Below, one piece after another: positions 50,936 to 61,309 of a stretch of 64,000 nt of DNA. This stretch comes from Rhizomys pruinosus (Eukaryota; Chordata; Mammalia; Rodentia; Spalacidae): positions 1,673,977 to 1,737,976 of the forward strand of contig VZQC01001015.1 of the NCBI GenBank assembly GCA_009823505.1, in the 5' to 3' direction. Under the pieces are notes generated by a model that was given only the letters and a program-made list of their open reading frames with translations, had not been told where the DNA came from and searched no databases. Numbering within the stretch: position 1 is the first letter of the stretch; every line of letters starts with the position of its first letter. The position numbers and the translations under genes were made by a program.

Positions 50936-51139
50936 GGAGAGAAAGAGAGAGAGAGAGAGGAGGAAAGGGAAAGAGAGGGAAGGGGAGGGAGAGGGGACAT
51001 AAAGTTGGGAGGTGGGAGAAATGGAGGGTGGAACTGAAACTTTCTATGTAGACCAGGCTGGCCTCAAACTCACAGAGATCTGCCTGTCTCTGCCTCCAGA
51101 GTGCTGGTATTAAAGGCAATAGCCACCACATCTGTCCAG
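50936..51139. repeat. Purine-rich GA tract beside a B1 fragment
   Basis: 50936-51000 is almost entirely G and A, with an (AG)n core at 50949-50958. A B1 piece in antisense follows (about 51030-51139). Confidence 0.85.
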
Positions 51140-51357
51140 AAAGTGGATCTGGAGGAATTTTTAGGGGGAGGAGTGGATGAATATGATCAAAGTAAGTTGC
51201 AGACATGTATAAAATTCTCCAAATAATTAATAAAAATATTATATTAAAAACAAATAAAAATCCATGGTCAGTTAAAAAAATTCAGAAGACACTCAAAATT
51301 AATAGATAGAAAGTCATTTTAAACTGATGACACTTTGATTTTAAAAAATCACCATGC

Positions 51358-51490
51358 AGTTGGGTGTGTTGGCATAAACCTTCAATCCAGGCATTCAAGA
51401 AGCAGATCCCTGAGTTCGAGGCCAGCCTGGTCTACATAGAGAGTTCCAGGCCAGCCAGGGTTATGTAGTGAGACCCTGTCTCAAAAAAAT
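51358..51490 (+). mobile_element. B1 SINE, diverged
   Basis: AGTTGGGTGTGTTGGCATAA through GAGACCCTGTCTCAAAAAAA. Confidence 0.85.
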
Positions 51491-51712
51491 TTACCATTCA
51501 ATAGTACGTTTCCTTTCTATATTTTCCAGCTATGTTCATCTTTATTTAAATAGATTTTTTTTCAGTACTGAAGATTTAACCCAGGATCTTGTTTAGATAA
51601 GCCTTCTGCCACAGAACTATATCCCTGGCTAGATAAGTTGTTTAGATATAAAATTAAAAATTTTGCATGCTGCGTTTCATCATATTTCCCATCATTCTAT
51701 TTTAAAAATTAT

Positions 51713-52240
51713 TTTCTTTATTATTTTTATTTTATGTTCATGAGCATAGTGCCTGCATGTGTGTAAGTTAATCTGTGTTGTCTAAGGCTCTTGGAGGTCA
51801 GAAGAGGGTGTTGGATTCCCTGAGACTGGAGTTAGGAACTTTAGGCACAAGGTGGGTGCTGGGAACCAAACCCGGGTCCCCTGCAAGAGCAGCCAGTGCT
51901 CTTAACCACTCGAGCCATCTTTCCAGTTTCATGTCATTCTTGTAAAACCAGGCACTCTGAGAAGCGACTGCTAGTGAGAATATGTATCTGCTGGGCCAGT
52001 GTCAGTCCTTACTTATTTCTAACTTTTTGAGACAGAGTTTCATATATCCCAGGCTGACCCTGAACTCATTTTGTAGCCAAGGATGACCTTGAACTTTTGA
52101 TACTCCTGCCTCCACATTTGGAGTGGTAGGACTATAGGTGTGTACCACCATACCTGTTATGTGGTCCTTCGGGTGGAACTTAGGGCTTCGCATGCTAGGC
52201 AAGCACTCTACCTACCCAGCCACATCTTCAGCCAGTCCCC
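51713..52240 (-). mobile_element. Antisense B2, old B1 and ID-like SINE
   Basis: 51713-51935 is an older B2. 52025-52160 is a diverged B1. 52165-52240 ends with a reversed ID-type head (GCATGCTAGGCAAGCACTCT). Confidence 0.75.
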
Positions 52241-53336
52241 ATGATACATCAAGTTCAAGATTCACAGCGGCGGCTGTCTTAGCTCCCACCCACCCTTCTC
52301 TTTCCATTGTTGGTTTTCACTCTGACAGGAGTGGTGCCCGATCCCTCTCCTGATACTGTTTGGCGGCTGGTGCATTTGGTGGTGCTGGCTGCTATTCCAG
52401 CTTTGGAGTTTGTTACGACTTTGATATGAATTTAGCCTTTTATTCCCCATCAAGACCTATATCAGCTCTACACAGACGAACCTCACAAGTTCCTCGAGTA
52501 TCAGATTCATAAAATAAAAGGCACTGAACATCAGCCCAACCAGTTGTAATTTGCACAGTCTGTAACAACAGAAAAAGGATAGCTTTTTTTCTTTTAGATA
52601 GAATCTCACGTCTGAGCTGTCATGCTCATCAGCACCTCACAAAAACCTAAAGAATATCGTCACACAGCCCTTCCTCTCTCCTTTCTGATTTTCTTGGCTG
52701 CATTTTTAAAACCAAAGGAGTGACTTGTCGCTAAACATGAATAAATCTCTCCAGGGCTCTTTGCAGCAAGCAGCACGGTACCTCTAGCTAGATTCAGCAG
52801 AAGACCAGACAGCATTGTGCAGATGCTTGGGTGGAGAGTGCTGTCAAGGCAAACATCTGCTTAATGACACTGGAGTCACCTTTCCCATCAGGCTGCTATG
52901 GTTCCAGCACCTCTGGGCCTGAGTCACTAAAGCTGGGCCATTTTTACTGCTGATTCAGAGAGCTGTGAGTCAGGTGTCTATTCCTGGTTGCCTTTGCCTC
53001 CAGGAACCAATTCTCTGGAGCACGTTCTCCTTTCTTTACAGAAAGCAAACTCTTTCACTGTATCTGTGCATCTGATTGGCCTTTTCTGGGGTGGTAGTCT
53101 ATTCTAAAGTATTCCTTCCAGGTAGCTGAAGTCTGACTTCTAGAATGGAGATCAGGGTATGGAAAAGTATTCAAAACGCTGTAGAAGGCCATGAGTGTAT
53201 AAGATGCCCCCCCACTTGAGTGCAGATTAGCTCTTTTCTAGAGGAGCACATATGCACATACCCATTTCTAACCAATTCTTGTTGAATGGATCACATCAGG
53301 GAATTTTAATTCAAATATATTCGATAATACCATTTT
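52241..53336. other. Gene-free unique stretch with two AP-1-type sites
   Basis: TGAGTCA occurs at 52920-52926 and 52966-52972, 46 bp apart, in otherwise unremarkable unique DNA. Possible enhancer, unproven. Confidence 0.35.
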
Positions 53337-53494
53337 TTTCGTGTGGGGGGGAATCTTTTTGAGACAGGGTCTCCCTGTAGCCCCAGGTGTCCTGGAGCTC
53401 ACTCTGTAGACCAGGTTGGCCTTGAACTCACAAAGATCCGCCTGCCTCTGCCTCCCGAGTGCTAGGATTAAAGACGTGCACCACCATGCCCGGC
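53337..53494 (-). mobile_element. B1 SINE
   Basis: GAGACAGGGTCTCCCTGTAG through CACCATGCCCGGCC. Flanked by GATAATACC and GGTAATACC. Confidence 0.92.
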
Positions 53495-54469
53495 CTGGTA
53501 ATACCTTCTTACACTGAGCAATGACTCTTCTCGATATCAGAATTGCTGTGGTCAGGTACTCTTGATATAAATGAGTTAGATGTTGGTTTAATTTTTTCTT
53601 TTTGTAGTTCTGGACATTAAATTCAAAGTGTTGTGTATCTGTGACTGAGCCGTCGGATTCATCCCAGAGAATAATCTATTTTATAAAGGCCTAAAAACAC
53701 TGTATACATGGAACACCCTTTTAAAAATGTAGCTTATCCAGGTTAAAAAAAAAGAATTGAAACTATCAATAAATTATTATATTTGGGTCCAGGCAGAGTG
53801 TGGTTTTCTTGATTTTGTGTCTTCTTGCTTTGTAGAGGGCTGGCAGAGTTCCCAAAGCTTTGTGCAGAAGTAAAATTAAGAAGTTAAATTTTGGAGTCAC
53901 AGCGCCACCTGGTGAACAAAGGAAGGTTATTCAGGGGACCCAGCAGGAAAAGGCCAACACAAATGTGGGCTCCTGAGCACCGTAACTGAATGAATCTTGC
54001 ATACTACCTAATCCTTAAACACACAATCGCTCATGCATTTATTTACTCCTTAGTTAATTCTTGTCAGTCATCTGCCTCTCTGTTGTTTTTGGGAGTCGAA
54101 GAGAGCAGGCAGGGTCCGTTTCCCTTGGTGCTTCTGGTTTATTGGATGAGTCAGAGTTCTCAAGGAAATGCACCAGTGAGAATTATAGAGTTGCTTGAGG
54201 GGGTGGAGGTGTTTAAGGGAAGCTTGTGTCTTAGCCAGTCTGTGCTGCTGTAACAAAGAAACCCCCAAGCCTGGGTAATTGGCAAGTAATAGAAATGCAT
54301 TTATCAGTTACGGAGGGTGGAAAGTCCAAGATCAAAGTGCCTATGGGTTCCATGTCTGGAGAGGGGTCTGGACTCTCCATCCAAGGTGGGACCTTGCTGA
54401 TGCATCACCCAAAGGAGGAGCCCTGTGTCCTCATAGGACGTGGAAGTGAAGGAGCCCATCCTCTCAAAA

Positions 54470-54857
54470 AAAAATTTTTTTTTGGTCTTTTCTTGACACA
54501 GGGTCTCCCTGTAGCCCTAGCTGTCATGGAACTCACTATGTAGACCAGGCTGGCCTTGAACTCACAGAGATCCTGCCTCTGCCTCCTGAGTGCTGGGATT
54601 AAAGGCGTGGACCATCACACCCCAGGTTATTTTTAATTAATTAATTAATTAATTTTTATGTGTACGAATGTACTGTCTGCATGTAGGTCCGTGCACCCAT
54701 GTCGTGCAATGCCGCGGAGGTCAGAAGAGGGCGTCGAATTCCCCTGGAACTGGAGCTAAAGACAGTTCTCAGCCACCATGTGGGTGCTGGGGATCGAACC
54801 TGGGTCTTCTGCAAGAGCAGTCAGAGCTCTCAATCACTAGGCCGTCTCTCCAGACCC
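54470..54857 (-). mobile_element. Antisense B1 followed by antisense B2
   Basis: 54470-54625 is B1. 54627-54857 is a B2 with the CCTAG head mark but without the 17-bp duplication, so it looks intermediate between the old and young types. A broken poly(T) run follows. Confidence 0.88.
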
Positions 54858-54969
54858 AGTTTTTTTTTTTTGTTTTTTTTTTTTTTTTAAATAAGAGCCT
54901 TAATGCCACCTATGAGGGCTTCACTTCAGAAAAATTAAAGATTGAATCCTGGGTTTAAGAGTTTTTCTG

Positions 54970-55385
54970 GGTGGCTGGAGAGATGGCTCAGCAGTTAAGA
55001 GCACCGACTGCTCTTACAGAGGACCCAGGTTTGATTCTCAGCACCCACATAGCAGCTAAGAACCGTCTTTTTTTTTTTTTTTGGTCTTTTCGAGACAGGG
55101 TCTCCCTCTAGCCCCAGCTGTCCTGGAATTTGCTCTGTAGACCAGGCTGGCCTTGAACTCACAAAGATTTGTGGGCGTGGGTGCCACCACGCCCGGCCTA
55201 AGAACCATCTTTAAGCCTGGTGTGGTGGCGTGCACACCTTTAATCCTAACACTCAGGAGGCAGAGGCCAGCAGATCTCTGTGAATTCAAGGCCAGCCTGG
55301 TCTACAGAGTGAGTTCCAGGCCAGCTGAGGTTATAGGGAGACCCTGTCTCAAAAAAAGAAAAAAAAAAAAAGCACAACAACAAAA
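54970..55385 (+). mobile_element. Composite SINE, B2 head fused to B1, copy C, with a B1 inserted in it
   Basis: The B2 head from 54970 continues to the CTTTAA junction (55209-55214). B1 starts GCCTGGTGTGGTGG at 55215 and runs into an A-rich tail. The 13-bp AAGAGTTTTTCTG flanks the whole unit (54957-54969 and 55386-55398). A separate antisense B1 (55069-55197) sits inside. Confidence 0.88.
55069..55197 (-). mobile_element. B1 SINE nested in composite copy C
   Basis: Target duplication CTAAGAACC(G/A)TCT at 55056-55068 and 55198-55210. It inserted next to the B2-B1 junction of the older element. Confidence 0.92.
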
Positions 55386-55398
55386 AAGAGTTTTTCTG

Positions 55399-57580
55399 TT
55401 CAATTTTCCAACCCAAAATCGCATTAGCCATAAGTCAACATACTTGTTTAGGGGTCACATTCTTACTGCAGAAGCTTCCCGACAAAGGGACACAGATTAT
55501 GGCTATGTCTTGAAGGTGAGTAGGATGCAGCAAGGTGAAGCGGGAAAAGGGACATCACAGGCAGCCGGAGAGCAAGAACGAAGGTCCCTGCGGGGAAGCA
55601 GGAGGTGTTTGCAGAATGGAGGAGCAGGAAGAAGGCACACGCGGAGAAGGCGGGAGGAAAAGAAGGCCTGACGCAAGGTCAGCGTTTCATATCAACTTCC
55701 TCCTAATGAAACATTCCATGTCAGCGAATCTCATCAGGCAGTTAGATCTCTGTGAGTACGTGGCCAACCTGGTCTACACAGTGAGTTCCAGGCCCCTTGC
55801 AGCTACAGGGAGACCCTGATTATAAAAAAGACTCTGGAAGTTCTGGCAGTCCTCCCGAGGCGCCTTGAGGTTCGGCCGGTCGGCCCGCTTTGCTAATCCT
55901 GACTCAGAAAGCCACAGCTTCTCCATTTTCTTCTCATCTTTTACTTCCAGATGCTGGCTAGGGCCTAAGCGTGCTCTCGCTGGTATTTTGGGCTTCTGCA
56001 TCACTCTTTCTCTAAAGTGCCCCTCCCCACCGTGAGGCTTCCCGGCTGTCACGCGGCTGACCTCCATGCCAGCTTAACTCAAAGAACATGGTCTTTTCTC
56101 TCTTCTCTGTCTTCCTCCTCCAGGTAGCTGCCAAGATTTACAGCTTGCCAGCCCTGGGGTTTTTCTTTTCAACTCAGTGAAGTCCTGACTTTGGCCTGTT
56201 GTTAGTTCCCTCTCTGGGGTGCGTAGTAGATGTTTGTTTACATCTCCCCAGGGAATAGTGTCACACAATAATCAGAGAAGGACTTTGGCCCTGGTTAAGG
56301 AATTTGGGTTAGCCCTTATGTGCAGTGGGAAGACAAAGGAGAATTTTGAACCTAGTTATAACAAAATAATATTTAAATTATTGAACCAAATGCAAATGGA
56401 CAAGATTTTTACATTTCCTAGCATAAGACTTAAAAGAAGTAGAAGAAAACTATGAAGATGGACTTGAATGTGAATCCAGAGAAAGCGGTCCTGGTCCATG
56501 GGCGCCACCTGCTGGCACTAGTGAGATTTGCCTTCTGGTCAAGATCTGTGTGAAAGACTTTTCTCCCATGGTGCCCCCAGGTTCAGAGGGCACTCACAAA
56601 CATACTGCCACAAAATGACCAACACACTTGTCAAACTTGTGACACATCTAAAGTTGGGGCGTGTCTGGACAACACTGTGGCTTAAGTGTCCTTTTGAGTT
56701 TGTTTTCCTCTTGATTTTCCGTTTCTTCCATCTTAGTTCCCGTGATGGGAGATGCATATCCCTTATCGTTTTACATGTCCTTCTGAATTTGTGTATAATT
56801 AGAATATAATATAGTTAACGATTTGGCTATGGTGTGTCTGTCACTGGGAGGGAAGCTACATGAGATCGGAGAGGTTTATCTGTTTTGTTTTTTTTTTTTT
56901 TTAAGTCAGTGGCTCCCCAAGGCCTATGCCTGGCCTCTTAGTCTTGACAACACACCACTGACTTCAGAGTCTCCACTGATGACCACAGACAGACACCAGC
57001 TCCTTCTGAATCCCATCGAAGGGCTAGAGCTCCTAGCACTGTGATTGTGGTGATTCACAATAGCCGCTGTGAGCTCTGGATGCCACACCTGCAACAGATC
57101 AACCTTCTATTTGCAACTGCCTTCAACAGAGTGCTGGTGTCAAATGCCTCTCAGGAAAGTGTGTTAGGATTTCTGTCAGGAGGTTCTCAAGTTCATATAC
57201 TCAGAGAGCCTGACAGGGAAACACATGATGAGGAATGTTTGCAGTTAATGATAAAAAAAGAAACAAAACATTATTACCCAAGCTAATGGGTAAATAATTA
57301 ATACACTGGGAAAATGCTAATAATCACTCTAATGACACATAATAGTGTAAAAGTTGTGACTTCTAGCACAAGAACTCCATGAGGAAGATATTGGCAAAGC
57401 AATGGAAAATATGGAAAACAGAAATTGAAAGGAAAACAAAAAAACTTCTTGAATGGACACAGAAGCCACAGAATTGTCCAGACAGGTCCCAGCTTCATTT
57501 AGAGTCCCTTGGAAACTGACAATGAGGTCCATGAGCCATGGAATGTGTGATCTGCAGATGTGCTGGCTAAATGGGTAGAG
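55399..57580. other. Gene-free stretch, mostly unique
   Basis: Holds a B1 fragment (55746-55833) and a locally GC-richer segment at about 55840-56090. No convincing exon. Confidence 0.45.
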
Positions 57581-57582
57581 GA

Positions 57583-57870
57583 GTTACCTTCCTCAGCGCT
57601 GTGACCAAACACCTCACAAAAGGAACTTAAAGAAGGAAGGGTTTCTTTTGGCTCAGTCCACCATGGTGGGGTATACTATCAAGAGTCAGAGAGCAGCATC
57701 ACGGCTGGCTGTAGTCAGGAAGCAGGGAGTGAACAGGAAGGGGGGCTATTTCTTCCAGTGATGCTCCACTCCACTAGCTTTGGACTGAGTGTGCAAACAA
57801 ATGAGCCTCTGGGGGACATTTCACATTCAAACCCCAGCGGTGGGCGGTGTCCACAGGCTGCTGTCAACAG
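57583..57870 (-). mobile_element. LTR-like repeat, antisense, diverged
   Basis: TTCCTCAGCGCTGTGACCAA, AGAAGGAAGGGTTTCTTTTG and TCCACCATGGTGG fit a relative of the 13335 element. Confidence 0.45.
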
Positions 57871-58060
57871 TAATGCAGGTGCATTACCACCAGAACTCTT
57901 CTTTACAAGCTCAAGCAACGCAAAGCAAGTGAGGTGAGCAAGTGCCCAGTTTGCAAACATTTGTTTGTGGTGTGACTTTTCCTGGAGAAGCGCACACATT
58001 GTCTGGCAATCTCAGAAGCACGCAAACCACCGCAGAATTGAAGAGTCCTGCCCTAGGAGG

Positions 58061-58091
58061 GTGTGTTTGTGTGTGTGTGTGTGTGTGTGTA
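58061..58091. repeat. (GT)n microsatellite
   Basis: GT run with one interruption. Confidence 0.95.
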
Positions 58092-58396
58092 CACTCAAGA
58101 ACGCTGCATCGCTGGAGTCCTGACTCTAGCCAATCTTCCACCTACAATGCACTGTAGTGTCCCACAAGACCACATAGGTGGTGCAGGAAGAAGGTGACTG
58201 GACTCTCTCCTGAGGGTCTGATAACCAATCCCCCTTTACAAGGGAATGTTAATTGGCCCTTCTGGGAGAGTCTGGTATGGATCATCCCGGATGGTATGGG
58301 TCATCCCAGATGCTCCCATTTTAAGACATGGTAATTGTTATGTCATGCCCAACGACAGAGTTTCACTTCCTGACTCAGTTTGAAAGAGGGGAGGGC

Positions 58397-58815
58397 ACTG
58401 CAGAGATGGCTCAGTGATCAGGAGTACTGGCTGCTCTTGCAGAGAACTCAGGTTCCGGTTTAAGCACTCACATGGCGATGACGACAACCGTTTCTAGCTT
58501 CAGTTCCAGGGGGCTCTGATGCTCTCCTCTGGCCTCTGCATGGTGCATTTACATCTATGCAGGTAAGACTTATACATGTAAATACGAATTAAATGGGCTG
58601 GAGAGATGGCTCAGTGGTTAAGAGCACTGGCTGCTCTTGCAGGGGACCTGGGTTCAATTCCCTGCACCCACATAGTGGCTAACAGCTGCCCATAACTTCA
58701 GTTCCAGGGGAATCAAACACCCTCTTCTGACCTCCATGGGTACTGGACAACTCAGATGCACTTATATACAGCAGGCATAACACACACAAAAATAAAAATA
58801 ATATTTTTAAAAAAG
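58397..58815 (+). mobile_element. Two B2 SINEs in tandem (older types)
   Basis: 58397-58590 is diverged. 58591-58815 starts GGGCTGGAGAGATGGCTCAG and is closer to consensus. Confidence 0.88.
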
Positions 58816-58837
58816 GATAAACAAACATATTGATTTG

Positions 58838-59003
58838 CATATAGTGGCACACACATTTAGTTTGGGAGGCAGAGACAGATAGATCTCTGTGATGTTGAGG
58901 CCAGCGTGGTCTACATAGTGAGTTCCAGGCCAGCCAGAGCCTCACAGTGAGACCTTGTCTCAAAACAAACAAACAAACAAACAAACAAACAAACAAACAA
59001 ACA
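58838..59003 (+). mobile_element. Truncated B1 with a (CAAA)n tail
   Basis: The middle of B1 is deleted, then TCTCAAAACAAACAAAC repeats to 59003. Confidence 0.85.
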
Positions 59004-59237
59004 TAGAAAGTGTTTTATGAGTCTACTCAGTAGGGGCTTGTTCTAGTTTGCCTTCAATTGATGTGACAAAACACTGACCAATACCAACTTGGGGAGGAAA
59101 GGGTATATTTGGCTCACACCATCACTTAGGGAGCCCAGGGTACAAACTCAGGGCAGGAACGTGGAAGCAGGAGCTGAAGCACAGGCCATGGAGGAATGCT
59201 GTTTACTGGCTTGCTCCTCTGGCTCCTACTGAACCAA

Positions 59238-59482
59238 TATTTTTTTTTTTTTAAATTTTATTTCTGTATGTGTAGGAATGTACTGTCTGCATGCAGGTTT
59301 GTGCACCCGTGTCGTGCAGTGCAGCGGAGGTCAGAAGAGGGCATCGGATTCCCCTGGAACTGGAGTTCTCCTGGAATTGGAGTTTCAGAAGGTTCTCGGC
59401 CGCCATGTGGGTGCTGGGGATCGAACCCGGGTCCTCTGTAAGAGTGGTCGGCACTCTTAACCGCTAGGCCATCTCTCCAGCC
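59238..59482 (-). mobile_element. B2 SINE (young type), first insert in the LTR
   Basis: Flanked by CTGAACCAA at 59229-59237 and 59483-59491. Confidence 0.94.
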
Positions 59483-59491
59483 CTGAACCAA

Positions 59492-59654
59492 CTTTTTTTT
59501 TTTTTTTTTTGGTCTTTTTAAGTCAGGGTCTTCCCTGTAGTCCCAGCTGTCCTGGAACTCGCTCTGTAGACCAGGCTGGCCTTGAACTCACAAAGATCCG
59601 CCTGCCTCTGCCTCCCAAGTGCTAGGATTAAAGGCGTGCGCCACCATGCCCTGC
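59492..59654 (-). mobile_element. B1 SINE, second insert at the same site
   Basis: Flanked by CTGAACCAA at 59483-59491 and 59655-59663, sharing the middle copy with the B2. Confidence 0.93.
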
Positions 59655-59839
59655 CTGAACCAACTTTTTAATACAATACAGTACCACCTGCCTGCCTGCC
59701 CAGGGGTGGCACCGCCCACAGTGGGCTGGGCCGTCCTGTCCCATTAGAATGGAGGAAATGGGGGAAATTCCCCAATTGCTTCCTCAACCCAGGCGTGTCA
59801 AGTTGACAACTAAAGCTGTCCAGCACAAGACTGTTTTCC

Positions 59840-60889
59840 CAGAGAGGGCTTGTCTTCATTTACCCCCTGCCAGTCTGTGGTTTCTTGGCACAGGGTTGAC
59901 AAGGTCACTGGTGATTTTCCTTCTTGCTCTGCTATCTTTGGCCCATCAGCCTTTTCCATTGGTTTTAACAACTTGAGACAGTCTCCATCTGAAGAATGGA
60001 CTTCCTAGCAAGGGCTGGGAGCCTTAGTATCAGAAGATGATGGGATTTATGGAGAAGGCTGGGCAGTCTCCAGGCCGTGGGCTCTTGAGGAACTGGTTTC
60101 ATGGGAAGGAAGGAGATTCAGTCAGGAGATAAGAAGTCCTGGGGTGGGGGCGGAGGGCCGGCAGAAAAATGGGGAGACCCAGGCATGGGAGGCAGAGCTT
60201 CACAACATCTGGCCTCTGCCAGGGTCTACTTATTGACCTTCAGTGGCACCACCCTGTGCTGCCCAAGCCCTATGGGGTCCTCCCCGGTAAACTGTCCCCA
60301 GCATTGACATAAGGGCAAGGGCGTGTGCAGTGAAAGAGAAAGAGGACAAGTGAGGAAGAGCGAGCGGAGAAAGGAGTGGGAGAGAGGAAAGAGAAGGGAA
60401 AAGTCCCTATGGACTGATGCTTAGGGAAGAACGGGATGAAGAGGAGGCCAAAGATTCAGCACGCCCAGCCTAGCTCGGTGTCTTTTTGGCGCTGCTGCTC
60501 AAGCCCAGCCACCCCTACCCTGCTTCACTTGCTTGTTCTGTGAGACGACGACGGCTTCTGTCCGCCTGTCCGTGCCCTCAGCCCTTGGAACATGGGGTTT
60601 CTCAGTGCCATGTGCTGGCTCCAGGAAGAGTTAACGAGGAGCCTGGATGCTGAGGATCCCTCGGGGCCATCGGGCCTGGCGGCCTTTTCAGGGGCAGACA
60701 TAACAGCCTCTGGACCAACTGATTTTAAACACCGAAACCAATGCACTTCAGTCACCCTGATCGCGCCATCACCTGCCTTTCCAAGTCTGAGTAGGATTCG
60801 GCTGTCTTTGACATCCTCCATCCTGGCCACCTGTGCTATCCCAGTGTCCCCTGCAGTGTCCGGTGGACACACGCCAAGGCCACCTTCAA
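59840..60889. other. Region upstream of the Pfdn4 CpG island
   Basis: Unique DNA with a purine-rich tract at 60331-60405. Open frames at 60525-60909 on both strands have no recognised homology and no splice context. Confidence 0.45.
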
Positions 60890-61179
60890 GGTGTGCTCCC
60901 TGTGCTTGAGTGCCAGCACCTCGCCCTCTGAGCCATGCCCGCCGCCGCCCAGCTCCAGTTCACGATGCACAGCTTTTCTGCCCGTCTATTGCACAAATGG
61001 AAACAGCTTTCTGGAGTCTCCGGTCTCGCTCCTCGCCACGCCCCCTGTTTCTGTCGGCCAACCGGGAACCTGCCTGTCCCTTTAACTGGCACGTACCAAG
61101 TCCTCCCGGGTTACACTTCCTCCCCGAGTCTCTGTCCGCAGCAGGCACTTGTCAGAGACCAGCGGCAGACAGGGTGGGG

Positions 61180-61293
61180 CCGCGGTGTAGCCCGGCGGCC
61201 TTCGCGGCCCTCAGGGCTGAGCCGGTCCCGGGGGAGGTGGGGGGTGGTCGGCGGGTCGGCCCCGCGTCACGTGGTCCAGTCCAAGATGGCGGC
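61180..61293 (+). promoter_or_regulatory. Pfdn4: Pfdn4 promoter: E-box and YY1 motif
   Basis: A TATA-less GC-rich promoter. TCACGTGG with a palindromic CACGTG E-box (USF/MYC type) lies at 61268-61273, 13 bp before the ATG. CAAGATGGCGGC, a full YY1 consensus, overlaps the start codon (61282-61293), a layout common in housekeeping genes with very short leaders. Confidence 0.6.
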
Positions 61294-61309
61294 CACCATG
61301 AAGAAGGCG
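61286..61309 (+). CDS. Pfdn4: Pfdn4 (prefoldin subunit 4) exon 1, partial gene
   Basis: Seen: ATG GCG GCC ACC ATG AAG AAG GCG reads MAATMKKA, followed at once by the donor GTGAGT at 61310. Known: PFDN4 begins MAATMKKA and is the next gene beyond the CYP24A1 5' end in human, in the opposite orientation, so sequence and synteny agree. Prefoldin is a cytosolic hexamer that hands unfolded actin and tubulin to the CCT chaperonin, and subunit 4 is one of its beta-type subunits. I find no exon 2 in the remaining 2.7 kb, so the rest lies outside the window. A second in-frame ATG (61298) could also initiate. Confidence 0.88.

Larger units (their letters stand above)
59038..59830 (-). mobile_element. 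LTR-like repeat, antisense, hit twice by SINEs
   Basis: TTGTTCTAGTTTGCCTTCAA opens it. It continues after the inserts with CCCACAGTGGGCTGGGCC (59717) and ends TGTCAAGTTGACAACTAAAG. Same group as 41602. Confidence 0.65.
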
